Source of the DNA: Palaemon carinicauda
Taxonomy: Eukaryota > Arthropoda > Malacostraca > Decapoda > Palaemonidae
Assembly: GCF_036898095.1 (NCBI RefSeq)
Contig: NC_090751.1
Location: 88,233,147-88,297,146, forward strand
DNA: 64,000 nt
Direction of reading: 5' to 3'
Shown here: positions 1 through 12,696 of the stretch, piece by piece
How positions within the stretch are numbered: position 1 is the stretch's first letter
How the letters are laid out: the number at the start of each line of letters is the position of its first letter
Position numbers and translations under genes: made by a program
The notes under the pieces: generated by a model
The model's database searches: none
Told to the model about the DNA's origin: nothing
The model's input: only the letters and a program-made list of their open reading frames with translations

Positions 1-1078
1 GGTAAGAAGTAGAGAACTGGATTAACATTACCAGAGCTTTTTTGGCAACATGAGGATACTTAGTCTTGATCTGAACCCAGAATTCATCAAGAGGCAGCTG
101 CATGTGCAATAACTTTAGATCACGATCATGACGCAATTCCACTAACTGCTCTTCTTCCATGAGGGTAAGCTGTGATTGGGTAGATATAGATGCAACAAAT
201 GGGTTTCTTATCCAGTCATAGTTTTCAGTTCATATATTTGGGAAATAGTGCTGAAGTTGTTTTTCCAGTACTGCAAGATGCTCAGAAATAATGGGTATTA
301 TCTCACCACTGTTTGCTGCTACTGCAACATGTGAGAACATGTCCAAATTGCCTTCTTTTACTTTACCACCCCACAGTTGCAGTTTTTCTTTCAGCACATT
401 AATTTTATCAGTGGAGGATAAAACATTTTCTGATTTTCCTTGCATGCTGGCATTTACCTTGTTTAAAACTTCAAAGATGTCAGCTAAGTAAGACAATTTT
501 GCACACCAAGTGTCATCTGCCAGTAAATCACAGAATTCCTCTTGTTCAAGAGTGAAAAAAGTAAGCATGTCTTCCTTCAGTTGGCATACTCGTGACAATA
601 CTTTCTCTCTGGACAGCCATGGTGCTTCCGTATGTAGAAGAAGGTTCAAATGTTTTGCCTCAAGCTCTTCGCACAGCTTAGTAAACAGACGAGACTTCAG
701 CGGTCGACTTTTTATAAAGTTCACCATTTTTACAACTTTTTCCAGTACAGATTTTAAATCATTGCTAATTGTCTTTGCAACCAGCGCTTCACGATGAAAA
801 AAGCAACGTGTTGTTATCTCACTGCTGTTTTCTCTCTTCACTAATGACACAAATCCTTTAATTGAGCCAATCATGGCAGGTGCCCCATCTGTACAAATCC
901 CAACACACAATTGCCAGGTCAAACCAACTGATTTTAAGTACTCACTTAATGTAGAGAAAATATCATTGCCTGTTGTAGTTTCCTTAAGTTCTTTACAACA
1001 AAAGAATTGGTTCACTATTTTAACATCATGAATGTACCGAACGAATCCCAGTAATTGAGCCATACCTCCAAAACTCAT
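1..1078 (-). pseudogene. hAT-superfamily (ZBED5/SCAND3-like) transposase relic, partial
   Basis: This is the central and C-terminal part of a hAT DNA transposase of the kind often annotated as zinc finger BED domain-containing protein 5-like. Family-type motifs are visible: DGAPAM near residue 65, a CFFHREALVAK block near residue 92, and a PWLSREKVLSR block near residue 152. An in-frame TGA at 230-232 interrupts the frame. The same frame then continues to position 1 with a hAT dimerisation-type stretch (MEEEQLVELRHDRDLK, then LPLDEFWVQIKTKYPHVAKK), so the relic continues past the left edge. The N-terminal BED finger and the first catalytic Asp region are absent, and the coding sequence runs straight into an element terminus at 1079-1152. 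The family call is fairly sure. The element is dead as seen. Confidence 0.85.
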
Positions 1079-1152
1079 GACAATTTTGCGGCACCCCTAG
1101 GTGCTGTCTATGGCACCCCAGGGTGCCACGGCACCCAGTTTGAGAATCACTG
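1079..1152 (-). repeat. hAT element terminus (TIR end)
   Basis: Read on the minus strand, this stretch begins CAGTGATTCTCAAACTGGG and carries several GGTGCC/GGCACC blocks. A CAGTG start is typical of hAT terminal inverted repeats. It directly abuts the middle of the transposase, so everything between the terminus and about residue 1 of the relic has been lost. The opposite terminus lies outside the window, so the TIR pair and 8-bp target duplication cannot be checked here. Confidence 0.65.
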
Positions 1153-1266
1153 TACTACAGAAATCCACACTTGGCAGAGGTATTCCTCCATGATTTGATT
1201 GTTTCTGTCTTAATGTTTCTTTTCATATTTTACACGTTGTGGGGAATGTTACGCGATAATATAGCT

Positions 1267-1267
1267 C

Positions 1268-1317
<50 letters not shown>

Positions 1318-1330
1318 TTATTATTATTAG
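1267..1330. repeat. (TTA)n microsatellite
   Basis: About 20 TTA units with one interruption near the end. It sits directly in front of a degenerate R1 repeat copy. Open reading frames of poly-isoleucine here are artefacts of the repeat. Confidence 0.95.
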
Positions 1331-1432
1331 TTAAGATACAACCTTGGTTGGAAAAGCATGAAACTAAAGGACCAAGGGCACTAAGGGGCACCAATAATCC
1401 AGTAAGAAAGAGAACAAGGAAATAAAGAGATG
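1331..1432 (+). repeat. R1 dispersed repeat, degenerate partial copy
   Basis: The segment has the R1 opening (a variant of GCTAAGCTACAACC followed by TTGGAAAAGCA) and weaker similarity up to the AAGGAAATAA block. Like most other R1 copies it begins at the end of an (ATT)n array. Confidence 0.6.
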
Positions 1433-1639
1433 TCATTTGAACAACTGTTACTTACCTGTTATGATGAAAGTTTCATTAATGTCAATATTCATCTTATTCT
1501 CGTCGTCGAGACTTCGTAGCGTTCGTGATGTAAGAGAGACACTCTTTTACTTTTTACAGTCCCGTAACGGCTATATCGTATTGTAAACAATAACGACTGA
1601 TAAACGATCGAACACTAACAAACGAGAGGTAAAGGGTAC

Positions 1640-1724
<85 letters not shown>
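1640..1724. repeat. (TTA)n-(TAG)n compound microsatellite
   Basis: About 13 TTA units pass into about 15 TAG units at position 1678, then run into the R1 copy at 1728. The second array probably arose by a single T-to-G change that then expanded. Confidence 0.95.
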
Positions 1725-1727
1725 ATT

Positions 1728-2353
1728 GCTAAGCTACAACTCGAGTAGGAAGAGCAAGATGCTATAAGCCCAAGGGCTCCAACAGGGAATATATCTCAGT
1801 GAAGGAAATAAATAAACCACAAGAGAAGTAATGAACAATACCAAATATTTTAAGAATATTTATAACATTAAAATAGTTCTTTTATATATAAACTATAAAA
1901 GCTTAAAATACGAGATAAAGATAAATGAAGATAGATTAGTGTGCCTGCGTGTACCCTCAAGCAAGAGAAATTTACCCCAAGATAGAGAGAGACCATGGTA
2001 CAGAGGCTATGGCACTACCCAAGACTAGAGAACAATAGTTTGATTTTGGAGTATCCTTCTCCTAGAAGAGCTGCTTACTATAGCTAAAGAGTCTCTTCTA
2101 CCCTTACCAAGAGGAAAGTGGCCACTGGACAATTATAGTGCAGTAGTAAACCTCTTGAGAGAGGAAGAATTGTTTGGTAATCCCAGCGTTTTCAGGTGTA
2201 TGAGAACAAGGGAGAATGTGTAAAGAATAGGCCAGACTATTCGTTGTATGTGTAGGCAAAGAAAAAATGAGCCGTAACCAGAGAGAAGGATCCAATATAG
2301 TACTGCCTGGCCAGTCAAGGGGCCCAATAACTCTCTAGCGGTAGTATCTCAAC
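1728..2353 (+). repeat. R1 dispersed repeat, near full-length copy
   Basis: This 626-bp unit matches the copy at 13,156-13,768 over its whole length. Shared blocks include the GCTAAGCTACAAC opening, AGACCATGGTACAGAGGCTA, TCCTTCTCCTAGAAGAGCTG and the CTCTAGCGGTAGTATCTCAA end. No tRNA-type A/B boxes, poly-A tail or conserved coding frame are visible, so I cannot assign it to SINEs or to a DNA transposon. Partial copies occur at 1331, 3955, 5703, 5930 (inverted), 6765 (inverted) and 38,121 (inverted). Its 5' end is consistently joined to an (ATT)n array. Confidence 0.8.
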
Positions 2354-2689
2354 AGGTGGTTGGGGCCTAAGCAAACCTACTTCCTACTATACTGTAAGAA
2401 TGAAAAGAATTCTATCATGTTACTGGAAACAGACTATTTGAGTGGTACGCTTTATATAGAATCTGACACCGAAGCGTGTATGCAATAGCACTAATAATTA
2501 CTTACATAATTAAAGTAGTACACGTACAGATACAATTATGTTGCACGATACATGTCACGTTATGGCGTCGCCTATGGTTTACCGTTACATTATTACGTAA
2601 CACATAGATAGGGCCTATTTATAATTTGCGATTACTACACACCACTTGCATAACACTACACATGTATTCAAATACATAGGGTTTACTTC
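2354..2689. other. Unassigned AT-rich sequence
   Basis: No gene, repeat or RNA was recognised on either strand. Confidence 0.5.
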
Positions 2690-2930
2690 CCTTCGGTATA
2701 TCATCCTCATCTCCTCCTACGCCTATTGACGCAAAGGGCCTCGGTTAGATTCCGTCAGTCATCTCTAGATCCTTTAATTCAATACTTCTCTACTCATCAT
2801 CTACTTCGCGCTTCATAGTCCTCAGCCATGTAGGCCTGTGTCTCCCAACTCTTCTATTGCCTTGCGGAGCCCAGCTAAACATTTAGTGAACCAATCTCTC
2901 TTGGGGAGTACGAAGAGAAATTATACTAAA
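2690..2930 (-). pseudogene. Non-LTR retroelement 3' coding fragment (copy 1)
   Basis: The segment is a diverged copy of 7222-7480. Both share the CCTCCTACG...CATTGACG, AAAGGGCCTCGGTTAGATT and CATGTAGGCCTG blocks. On the minus strand this is the extreme C-terminal and 3' part of an endonuclease-reverse transcriptase type ORF often annotated in arthropods as craniofacial development protein 2-like. No RT core is present. It is a dead 3' fragment, the usual product of 5' truncation. Confidence 0.55.
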
Positions 2931-3901
2931 ATCCTCTCCCATTCTCTTGTTGGAAACTTTTTATTCTTTTGAAGTTGAAGCTATGAATTCAGATTCAGTT
3001 CCCCACAAAAGCACTCTAATATTTAAGCTAAATTGTTAAGTTGACAGAAATTCAGATAACAGACAGTGAATACGACAAAATTACTCATTTACTCCTTCAA
3101 TGACAAGACACAGACCCTTGGTACCCATGCATAATGAAACACCTCATCCAATCTTTGAAAAATGTACATTTTTGAACACTTCTAAAATACGTTCTTGATT
3201 CAAGATTTCCACGAAAGAAGAACAAGAAGATAAAGACTGAAGTATAAAAAGCCGCCTCGCATAAACTTCGTGATTCTCCTGCAAGTAGCATCTGTATACA
3301 CACAGAACACTTTTATTCCCTTACTCTGAGAAATACACGAGTTTACCTTTCTGAGTTTCGCAAACACGAGAACGCGTCCTTCACACAGAAAACGATGTCC
3401 TGGAGGTTGTAGAAAACGGAGTCTTAGGAATAAGAGGTTTCTTTTTTCTATTGAGATTTACTTTAGTTTGGATCTTTGAAAAGACGATGAGGATTTTTCT
3501 TGTGTCTAAGTGTGCCATGAATTTTTTTTTTTTCCTCGCTACTTAACTGCTTCTTAAAGACGACCTTTCTAAAAATCTTGCTCATGTGAAACAATGTTGA
3601 GCACAACTTGGACATTTTTTCCATTTATGCGTTCTCTATAGAACTTATTTATTGTGGAATGGAAAAAAGTATGTAGTTATATACAGTATATTCATGATAT
3701 TCTGTGGCTGCCCATCGCTCCCAGAAAGATACACAAGTGAATTTATACATCTCAACATCATTTACATTTTTTTTCCTAAATTGTATGAGGTTTTCATGAT
3801 CTAAGTATGCCACATACAAGTTCCCTTACATTTTCAAACCATTTACTCAGGTGTTTCAGTACAAAACTGCATATATACATCCTTTAACATGTGATACAGA
3901 C
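2931..3901. other. Unassigned AT-rich sequence
   Basis: No gene or recognisable repeat on either strand. Short homopolymer T runs occur near 3525 and 3770. Confidence 0.5.
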
Positions 3902-3954
<53 letters not shown>

Positions 3955-4021
3955 GCTAAGCTACAACCCTAGCTGGAAAAGCAGGTTGCAATAAGCCCGA
4001 GGGTCTAACAATATCAGTGAA
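3902..4021 (+). repeat. (ATT)n microsatellite plus truncated R1 copy
   Basis: About 17 ATT units (3902-3953) are followed by the first 67 bases of R1 (from GCTAAGCTACAACCCTAG at 3955). The similarity fades at about 4021. Confidence 0.85.
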
Positions 4022-4255
4022 ATTACAGTGTCACTGTATCTGACGGTTACCTTCATCATCTGTGCCTTGTCAGTAGGAACAACTATTAATCCTTCGGAAC
4101 CGTTCCATCCTCCAGTCATACCCTACACGTACGGGTCAGCCACTAATTAACGATGTTACACCATAAATATACACATATCAATTCCCTTTTTCCATTCAAT
4201 AGCTTATTAATTTATATTCTTGCATCTTCATACATAATTTCCCCACTTTCATTTT

Positions 4256-4257
<2 letters not shown>

Positions 4258-4347
<90 letters not shown>

Positions 4348-4365
4348 TCATCATCATCATCATCA
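4258..4365. repeat. (TA)n then (TCA)n microsatellite
   Basis: About 44 TA units (4258-4345) pass into seven TCA units (to 4365). On the minus strand this is a (TGA)n-(TA)n tail immediately downstream of the retroelement fragment at 4366-4660, so the microsatellite looks like the expanded 3' tail of that retroelement. Confidence 0.95.
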
Positions 4366-4660
4366 GCTGTTACGAGTCCAATGCAGAAAAAAGGCCTCAG
4401 ACATGTGCTTCCACTCTCGTCAGTCTATGGTCTTTCTATGCCAGTTCATACCGGCAAATTTTCTTAGTTCGTCAATCGATCATCTCTTCCTTCCCCTGCT
4501 TCGTTCGCAATCTCTAAGGACCCATTCTGTTATCCTTAATGTCCATCTATTATCTGCCATTCTTATCATATGCTTGCCCACGTCCATTTCTTTTTCTTAC
4601 ATGTTGTTAGAATATTGTCTACGTTACTTTTCTCTTATCCATGTTGCTCTTTTTTTCTTA
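4366..4660 (-). pseudogene. Non-LTR retrotransposon ORF2 C-terminal fragment (RTE-like)
   Basis: On the minus strand the segment encodes a typical C-terminal end of an endonuclease-reverse transcriptase. It has a W-x-G-x-H-M-x-R-M type motif (here [12 protein letters not shown]), then TLRITEW, and ends near [12 protein letters not shown] followed by a stop. The frame is broken near 4620. A second copy of the same C-terminus (FVLQWTRN) lies at 8094-8131 on the plus strand. RT and endonuclease domains are absent. The RTE assignment is inference from the style of the C-terminus. Confidence 0.6.
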
Positions 4661-4677
4661 GTGTTATCCTCATCATT

Positions 4678-4681
<4 letters not shown>

Positions 4682-4776
<95 letters not shown>

Positions 4777-4785
4777 CTATCTATC

Positions 4786-4872
<87 letters not shown>

Positions 4873-4881
4873 CTATCTATC

Positions 4882-4972
<91 letters not shown>
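4682..4972. repeat. Compound (TA)n array with a 96-bp higher-order period
   Basis: Three (TA)n tracts (4682-4770, 4795-4866, 4891-4972) are separated by two copies of the same 24-base interruption, which begins GTATATCTATCTATC, at 4771 and 4867. The interruptions start exactly 96 bases apart, so the array grew by duplication of a larger block as well as by single-unit slippage. Confidence 0.9.
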
Positions 4973-4977
<5 letters not shown>

Positions 4978-5616
4978 CATACACGTGTATGGGTGCTGCT
5001 TTAAACTTTCATACACTATTAACCCAGGTTTTTATAGCCAAGTGTTAAATGAATCCATGAATAAATTTATAAATATATTTTCCAACCATTTGATTTTCCC
5101 ATTAGTTGGGAGTGGTACCAAGAAGGTTCAGCACATTGGTTTCTCAATAAGTGTTGCTTGTGTCACGTCGTTTTTCTTGACCATAGTAGATACTGGTACT
5201 CAGTACTGGGTGGAATTATGCTTAAGTATTATTATTATTATTATTATTATTGTGGTAGGAGACCCTCTTTTAGGCAGGTTGAGTTAAAAGTAATGGCTGC
5301 ATCGACGCGTTTCGAGGATAAGTCCTTCCTCTTCTTCAGGTAGAGAGTGAGGTGGATGCTGCAGTCGGGTGGTATTTATACCCAGGATCAGGATTACAAG
5401 TGAAAGGGCTGGAATTTTCATTGGTTTTCATTGGTTGATCGGAGCTGATATGGTATGGTGTCTGGTGTACGAATATACTTGAAAAGTCTTCCCGATTTTG
5501 TCATTCACCCGACTGATGAATTTTTCAAGTCTGCTGGCTGATTGCAGTGCTCTAGAGAAGAGAATTATCCGGAAAATAGAAAAATTGGATAAGAAAATAA
5601 ACTCTGCCTATGCAGC

Positions 5617-5617
<1 letters not shown>
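4973..5617. other. Unassigned sequence with a short (ATT)n tract
   Basis: A short (ATT)n tract lies at 5226-5251. Around 5290-5345 there is a GACGCGTTTCGAGGATAAG block followed by a TCCTCTTCTTCAGG block, which recalls ends of Penelope-like retroelements, but no RT or GIY-YIG motif is visible. The call is tentative. No gene is supported. Confidence 0.3.
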
Positions 5618-5703
<86 letters not shown>

Positions 5704-6178
5704 CATTGCTTGCTAAGTTACAACCCTAGTTGGAAAAGCACGTTGCTGTAAGCCCAAAGGCCCCAACAGGGAAACTAGCTCATTGAGGAAAGGAAATAAG
5801 GAAATATACTACAAGAGAAGTTTAGTAATGACAACAACAACATTGAAATAATTATATCCTTTTTAAACTATAAATACTTGAATATAACAAGAGGAAGAGA
5901 AATATACAGTCTTGGGGTAGATTTCTTTTGCCTGAGGGTACACTCCGGCACATGATTCTATCCTATTTCTCTTCCTTTTATTTTTTGAAATTTTTATAGT
6001 TCAAATGTGAAAGACCTATTTTAAGATTGTTACTGTTCTTAAAATATTTTATATTTAATTTTTCGTTACTTATCTTGTAGTTTATTTCCTTGTTTCCTTT
6101 CCTCACTGGGTTATTTTTCCCTGTTGGAGCCCTCGAGATTATAGCATTTTCATGACAACTATGGTTGTAGCAAAGCTA

Positions 6179-6259
<81 letters not shown>

Positions 6260-6260
6260 T
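5618..6260. repeat. Two R1 copies in head-to-head inverted arrangement between microsatellites
   Basis: An (ATT)n array (5618-5702) is followed by a plus-strand partial R1 copy (5703 to about 5930). That copy meets a minus-strand partial copy (about 5930-6178), which ends in an (AAT)n array (6180-6260). Both copies stop at about the same internal point of R1 (the TTGCCTGAGGGTACACTC block). The whole 640 bp is therefore an imperfect palindrome whose arms include the complementary microsatellites. Confidence 0.8.
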
Positions 6261-6764
6261 GGAGAAAAGATAGTCACTGTAAATAATGGTATATTAATTA
6301 TATTTTTAAAATTATAAAACACTTGGAAAATTTTTAGAGTAGTACAGTTGCTTAATGTTTACATTAAAAAGGAAAGAAGTACAACACGAAATTCTTCTGC
6401 CGGTCTGGGAGAAGAAAGTCAGGCCCAGTTCCCCCTTATTATTTTCTCGTTCTTTTGGCATCATTTTCTCCTTTTTTATCTTCCATAAGTTCCTTTTAAT
6501 GTCCCCCTACAACACAGCTGGACGTCCGTCTCGATCCTATTCCAATTATATATGGTCCTTTTTCTTATTTCGAGTCTCAAAGAAAGTGAAATAAAAGTCG
6601 CCACGTAGTGATCATTTTTGCATCGATTGTAAGTTTCAGTGTCAAAAGTTCAAACTTTTTGTAAATTCTTTTCTGTTGAACAGGATGACGTAAGTCTCGT
6701 TTTGTACTATATATATGAGACATCCATTTTAATGCTTTTACTGATCTTTTATTCATTACTTGGA
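6261..6764. other. Unassigned sequence
   Basis: No gene or known repeat was recognised. Confidence 0.5.
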
Positions 6765-6895
6765 CATAGTTTATTCGTAATTCTCTTATTTCCTTTCCTC
6801 ACTGGGATACTTTCCTTTTTGGACTTCTGGGACTTGTAGCATTGTGCTTTCCCAACCAGGTATGTAGCTTGGTTAATTATAATAATGATAATAAT
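6765..6895 (-). repeat. R1 dispersed repeat, truncated inverted copy
   Basis: Inverted copy of the first part of R1. The TTTCCTTTCCTCACTGGG block and a degenerate TTCCCAACCAGGTATGTAGC correspond to the R1 opening read backwards. It ends in a short, imperfect AAT-type tract. Confidence 0.6.
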
Positions 6896-7210
6896 ATGGT
6901 GTTGTTTTTATGATTTTGGGCTGAATCCATAGCCTGACCCTGATAGAAACACTCAGGGATTCATAGATTAGCAATAAAATATGATGTTATTGTAGATTAG
7001 GTCCCTTAGAGAGGGACTGTACTGCTTAAACTATTCTTAAGAGAAATCAATAGTGGTAAGGCGATATTAGGAATGTACGTAGCAGTAATATTCTCTTACC
7101 TTCGGGGCATAATTCCTGGTCAGTTTTTAGCGTGGCATGTGGAAATTACGAAGCACATATACACTATTCATGCTTACGTAAATGCACTTAGAATCTGAAC
7201 TGCCTGTGTT
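6896..7210. other. Unassigned sequence
   Basis: No gene or repeat was recognised. Confidence 0.5.
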
Positions 7211-7850
7211 ACCTACAGGTGTTATATTCATCATCATCATCCCCTCCTACGTCCATTGACGTAAAGGGCCTCGGTTAGATTTTGCCAGTCATCTCTATCT
7301 TGAGCTTTTAACCCAATACTTTTTTTATTCATAATCTCCTACTTCACGCTTCATAGTCCTAACTTCCTAAGTCATGTAGGCCTGGGTCTTCCAACTCTTC
7401 TAGTGCCTCGTGGAGCCAAGTTGAAAGTTTGGTGAACTAATCTTTCTTGGGGAGTGTGAAGAGCATGCCCAACCCATCTCCATCTACCCCTCGCCATGAT
7501 CTCATCCACACATGGCACTCGAGTCTCTCTTATAGTTTCATTTCTAATTCTGTTCTGTCATTTAACTACCAATATTCTTCTGAGGGCTTTATTCTTAAAT
7601 GTACAAAATTTTTTTGAGATTGTTTCATTGTCACACCATGACTCATGTCCATAGAGTAACACTGATCTAACTAAACTGATATATAATGTTACTTTAATGT
7701 AGTCAAAATTATTCTGTACGTTCAAGTGGAACACAAAAGAATGGGAACATCTTCCATTTCTTGGTGGCAAATACTGCAATGAGCTAAGGAGAAATTTCAC
7801 AATGAATAACACGCTGTTGCAATAAAGGGAAGAATAAACAAAAGTGAGGT
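7211..7850 (-). pseudogene. Non-LTR retrotransposon ORF2 C-terminal fragment (copy 2)
   Basis: On the minus strand the open part (7812-7558) reads like the C-terminal region of an endonuclease-reverse transcriptase, with LVRSVLLYGHESW and KALRRILVVK. Downstream (7560-7222) the reading frame is broken but matches copy 1 at 2690-2930. It ends in a short (ATG)n-type tail at 7211-7225. No RT active site is present. It is a 5'-truncated dead insertion. Confidence 0.65.
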
Positions 7851-10159
<2,309 letters not shown>

Positions 10160-10462
10160 CAGTGTTGCCACATTTGGGGATTTATTCCAAGATTTGGGGA
10201 TTTACCCCTAGATTTGAAAACTTCTGAGTGTCTGATGGGGATAATCTGTACAAATTTCTATGAAGAAGAAAGATGACTAAACCTTTATATTGTTGCAATG
10301 AGTTTATTTGCACTTATATGAAGTATAGTGAATTATTTATATATTAGTGTAGCCTACATGATCAGAAGGAAATAATTCGTAGAAATGGGGATTTTTGGGT
10401 TATTTTGGGAATTTTTTCATTGAGATTTGGGGATTTTTAGACTAAGGCATCTGGCAACACTG
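10160..10462. mobile_element. MITE-like element with 11-bp terminal inverted repeats
   Basis: The unit begins CAGTGTTGCCA at 10,160 and ends TGGCAACACTG at 10,462, a perfect 11-bp inverted repeat. It is 303 bp long, non-coding, and has TTTGGGGATTT blocks near both ends. A CAGTG start is compatible with a non-autonomous hAT-type element. Flanking bases (TCAAGTG on the left, CTCAAGTG three bases beyond the right end) resemble each other but do not form a flush 8-bp duplication, so the target-site evidence is weak. Confidence 0.5.
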
Positions 10463-11499
10463 GAACTCAAGTGTTCAAAGACAGGTACCGTAGCAAACAA
10501 CTTGTCTTTCACTTGAGTATGGTTGTATTATTATACAGTGTATCTTCACTATAAAATGAGATTCAGTATCTTCAATGGTGAGTAATTGTTGACTTGAATT
10601 GGTGTTCTTGTAAATTTGTCCATTCCAGAAGATGTTTTGTTTTTTGTATGCATTAAATTGAGATTTTGCATGTGGCAAATTGAAATTACTGCTTTTCGTA
10701 GTTTGGTGAAATTTTAGTGTTTCGTGCTGCCTGAATTATCACATCTGTTATTTTATATTGACTTTTTCTAGAAAATGTATCATTGGTCGGTAAGTATCCT
10801 ACACCGTATAGTCCTTTGCTGGGGGGGGGGGGGATTGCATTGAATTTTGATTTATTAGATCCTATTGAGAAGTTTCAGGTAGTCTATCAATGAGGTATCA
10901 AGGGTTCCTGGTTTGACATACTTTGCACCATGGGTTATCCCTAGGCTAATTGGTTCAGTTATAGAATGGTGCAATGTTAGTCACGATATTGAAACTCCCA
11001 TAATTGAAGAAATCCTAAATCTTTGCAAATACACTATTTTGAATACCATATACGGTAATATTTTGTTTGAATCCCACCCTGCCATTTTTGCATGATTTTT
11101 TTTTTTTAAAGTTTTCTTTTGTTGTGTTCTGATGTTATTACCCTCCCCAAATGTTTCGTTTTCCGATTACCATCATCCAACATTAATTTTGGGAACTACA
11201 GGTTAGGTATTGAAAAGTATGGCAGAAGCCAACAAAGCAACAAGAAAACTAACAGAAAAAAAAAAAATTTCGGTAAAATTAGTTTCAACCATTATGGGGA
11301 AACTGGAATAAAAATATATTTGTTGCATCAGAAATAGTGTAGTTCCAACGGATTTAACGTTTATTTTGACCGCAAACCATCCGATTTAGACATTTACTAT
11401 GTAATTGGAGTTAAAACAACAAGTTGTTCCAGAATGCAGAAAGACCCTACTTCATCCCAACAATTATGGGGGACACCAGGTGGGAACCGGGGATTTGGG
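10463..11499. other. Unassigned AT-rich sequence with a poly-G run
   Basis: A run of 13 G lies near 10,821 and a second G run near 11,503. The TTTCAACCATTATGGG block near 11,284 recurs inverted near 12,570, so 11.28-12.59 kb may be bounded by short inverted repeats. No gene was recognised. Confidence 0.4.
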
Positions 11500-11870
11500 T
11501 GTGGGGGGGGGGCGTCAAATGATATTTGCAATAAATGAATACTTATCCTTACACCACCCCTCCCCCTATACCCCTACCTAGCCCTACCGAGGAGGGCTCC
11601 GCCCCCCCCCCCCTCCCCTGCGACCCCCCCTTAAGGCCACAGTGATTTTCAGGGCACTACTGAACCTAATAAACCCACCTAACCTAGCCTAGGGGCCCTG
11701 TACCCCTACTGAGGCCTACCGTGCGACCCCCCCCCCCCCTTAAGGCCACAGTGATTTTCGGGACACTACCTAACCTAATACAACCAGCTAACCTAGGGCC
11801 CTGCACCCCTACCTAGGCCTAGCCCCTGCGACCCCCCCCCCCCTTACGGCCACTACCTAACACATCCATC
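11500..11870. repeat. Poly-C-bearing tandem repeat, about 104-bp unit
   Basis: About 2.5 units. Each has GCGAC followed by a C run of 7-14, then TTAAGGCCACAGTGATTTTC, then ACTAC...AACCTAATA and a GGGCCCTG block. GCGAC starts are at 11,620, 11,723 and 11,828 (periods 103 and 105). The C-run lengths differ between units, as expected from slippage. Confidence 0.75.
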
Positions 11871-11956
11871 AAACCAAATCCAAACTGATGGTACTGCTGT
11901 ATACATCGTTATACTATCACCATTATAATATACGCTTTAAATTAATGAAGCTTACC

Positions 11957-12208
11957 TTAAACTGTTGGTTCATAAAGATGTGCTGGTGCTTTGAGGAAAG
12001 GTGAAGACGTTGCGAAGGTTCCTTGACATGCAGGACAATTTTTATTTTGTAAAATTAAATTGTGTGTCTGGCACAAATCCACTAGTTTTTCAATATTCCC
12101 CGAATAAGTTACAACAAATTCATTGTAAGTTAGGAAACAGTCAGGACAAGAAGATGGAATTTCAACTTCTTGTGCAACATGAGATGACGTGCTTGCTATG
12201 GCCTCCAT
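11957..12208 (-). CDS. Short Cys-motif ORF, possible transposase N-terminal exon
   Basis: An 83-residue open frame with two CxxC pairs (SCPDC at about residue 20 and NCPAC at about residue 57), spaced as in a zinc-ribbon. The style (EKLVDLCQTHNLI before the second pair) recalls the N-terminal region of ISXO2/Merlin-like transposases. A GTAAGC donor-like sequence follows just past the stop (about 11,954) and a TTCTTAG acceptor-like sequence precedes the start. It lies downstream of the Merlin-like relic at 13,764-14,516 on the same strand, so it would belong to a different copy. I am not confident that it is coding. Confidence 0.25.
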   Translation of the reverse strand: MEAIASTSSHVAQEVEIPSSCPDCFLTYNEFVVTYSGNIEKLVDLCQTHNLILQNKNCPACQGTFATSSPFLKAPAHLYEPTV

Positions 12209-12267
12209 GTCTAAGAACGAAATGAAATGCTTGGGTAAGATAATGTATTGTCCGCTACTGTATTGTC

Positions 12268-12351
12268 GCGCTGTGATTGGCCAAACATGTATGACGTCAT
12301 GGTGGATAGGCGCTGTGATTGGCCAAACGTGTAAGACTTCATAGTGGACTA
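12268..12351. repeat. 42-bp tandem duplication
   Basis: Two units starting GCGCTGTGATTGGCCAAAC at 12,268 and 12,310, with several substitutions between them. The first unit contains a TGACGTCA palindrome, mutated in the second. Confidence 0.8.
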
Positions 12352-12696
12352 GTTTGTCTGTGGATTATAGTGGTTACAGAGCTCATTTGAGCAAATACAA
12401 GACACAGTCAACAATAACAACAGACTTAGAAAAAATCTGGGAGGAAGACATGAGTAGCGTGAGTTTGATCGTCGATATATAAAGAACTAGGAATTTGCGA
12501 CAGATATTATACAGAAATACTACAAAAGACTTGCTTTACTCGGGAAAAATATTAATATAATAGATTTCCCATAATGGTTGAAACTGCAATAATACCTTTT
12601 TTTCATGCAAAAAATATGAGGAACAACATTTATGAAAGCTATCACAGGCCTGTTTTCTTCTGAGCCCCGTTTTCTATCAAACGTAAACTGACCACT

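Noticed and set aside
1171..1436. Open frames of poly-isoleucine, with neighbouring residues, on both strands
   Set aside because: They exist only because (TTA)n and (TA)n arrays have no stops in some frames. The same applies to the tyrosine-isoleucine frames at 4153-5004, 8094-8297 and 8922-9110, and the isoleucine frame at 5498-5716.
1728..2353. R1 as a tRNA-derived SINE
   Set aside because: No A box or B box sequence and no tRNA-like fold is visible in either full copy.
5290..5600. Penelope-like element
   Set aside because: Only short blocks recall Penelope-like ends. No RT or GIY-YIG motif is present, so it is not called as an element.
11640..11800. Telomere-like CCTAA-type repeats
   Set aside because: AACCTA and CCTAACCTAG blocks occur only as part of the 104-bp poly-C unit. 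There is no run of the arthropod TTAGG repeat.
11270..12620. DNA transposon bounded by the inverted TTTCAACCATTATGGG blocks
   Set aside because: The inverted match is short and imperfect, with no target duplication and no transposase of a matching family inside.
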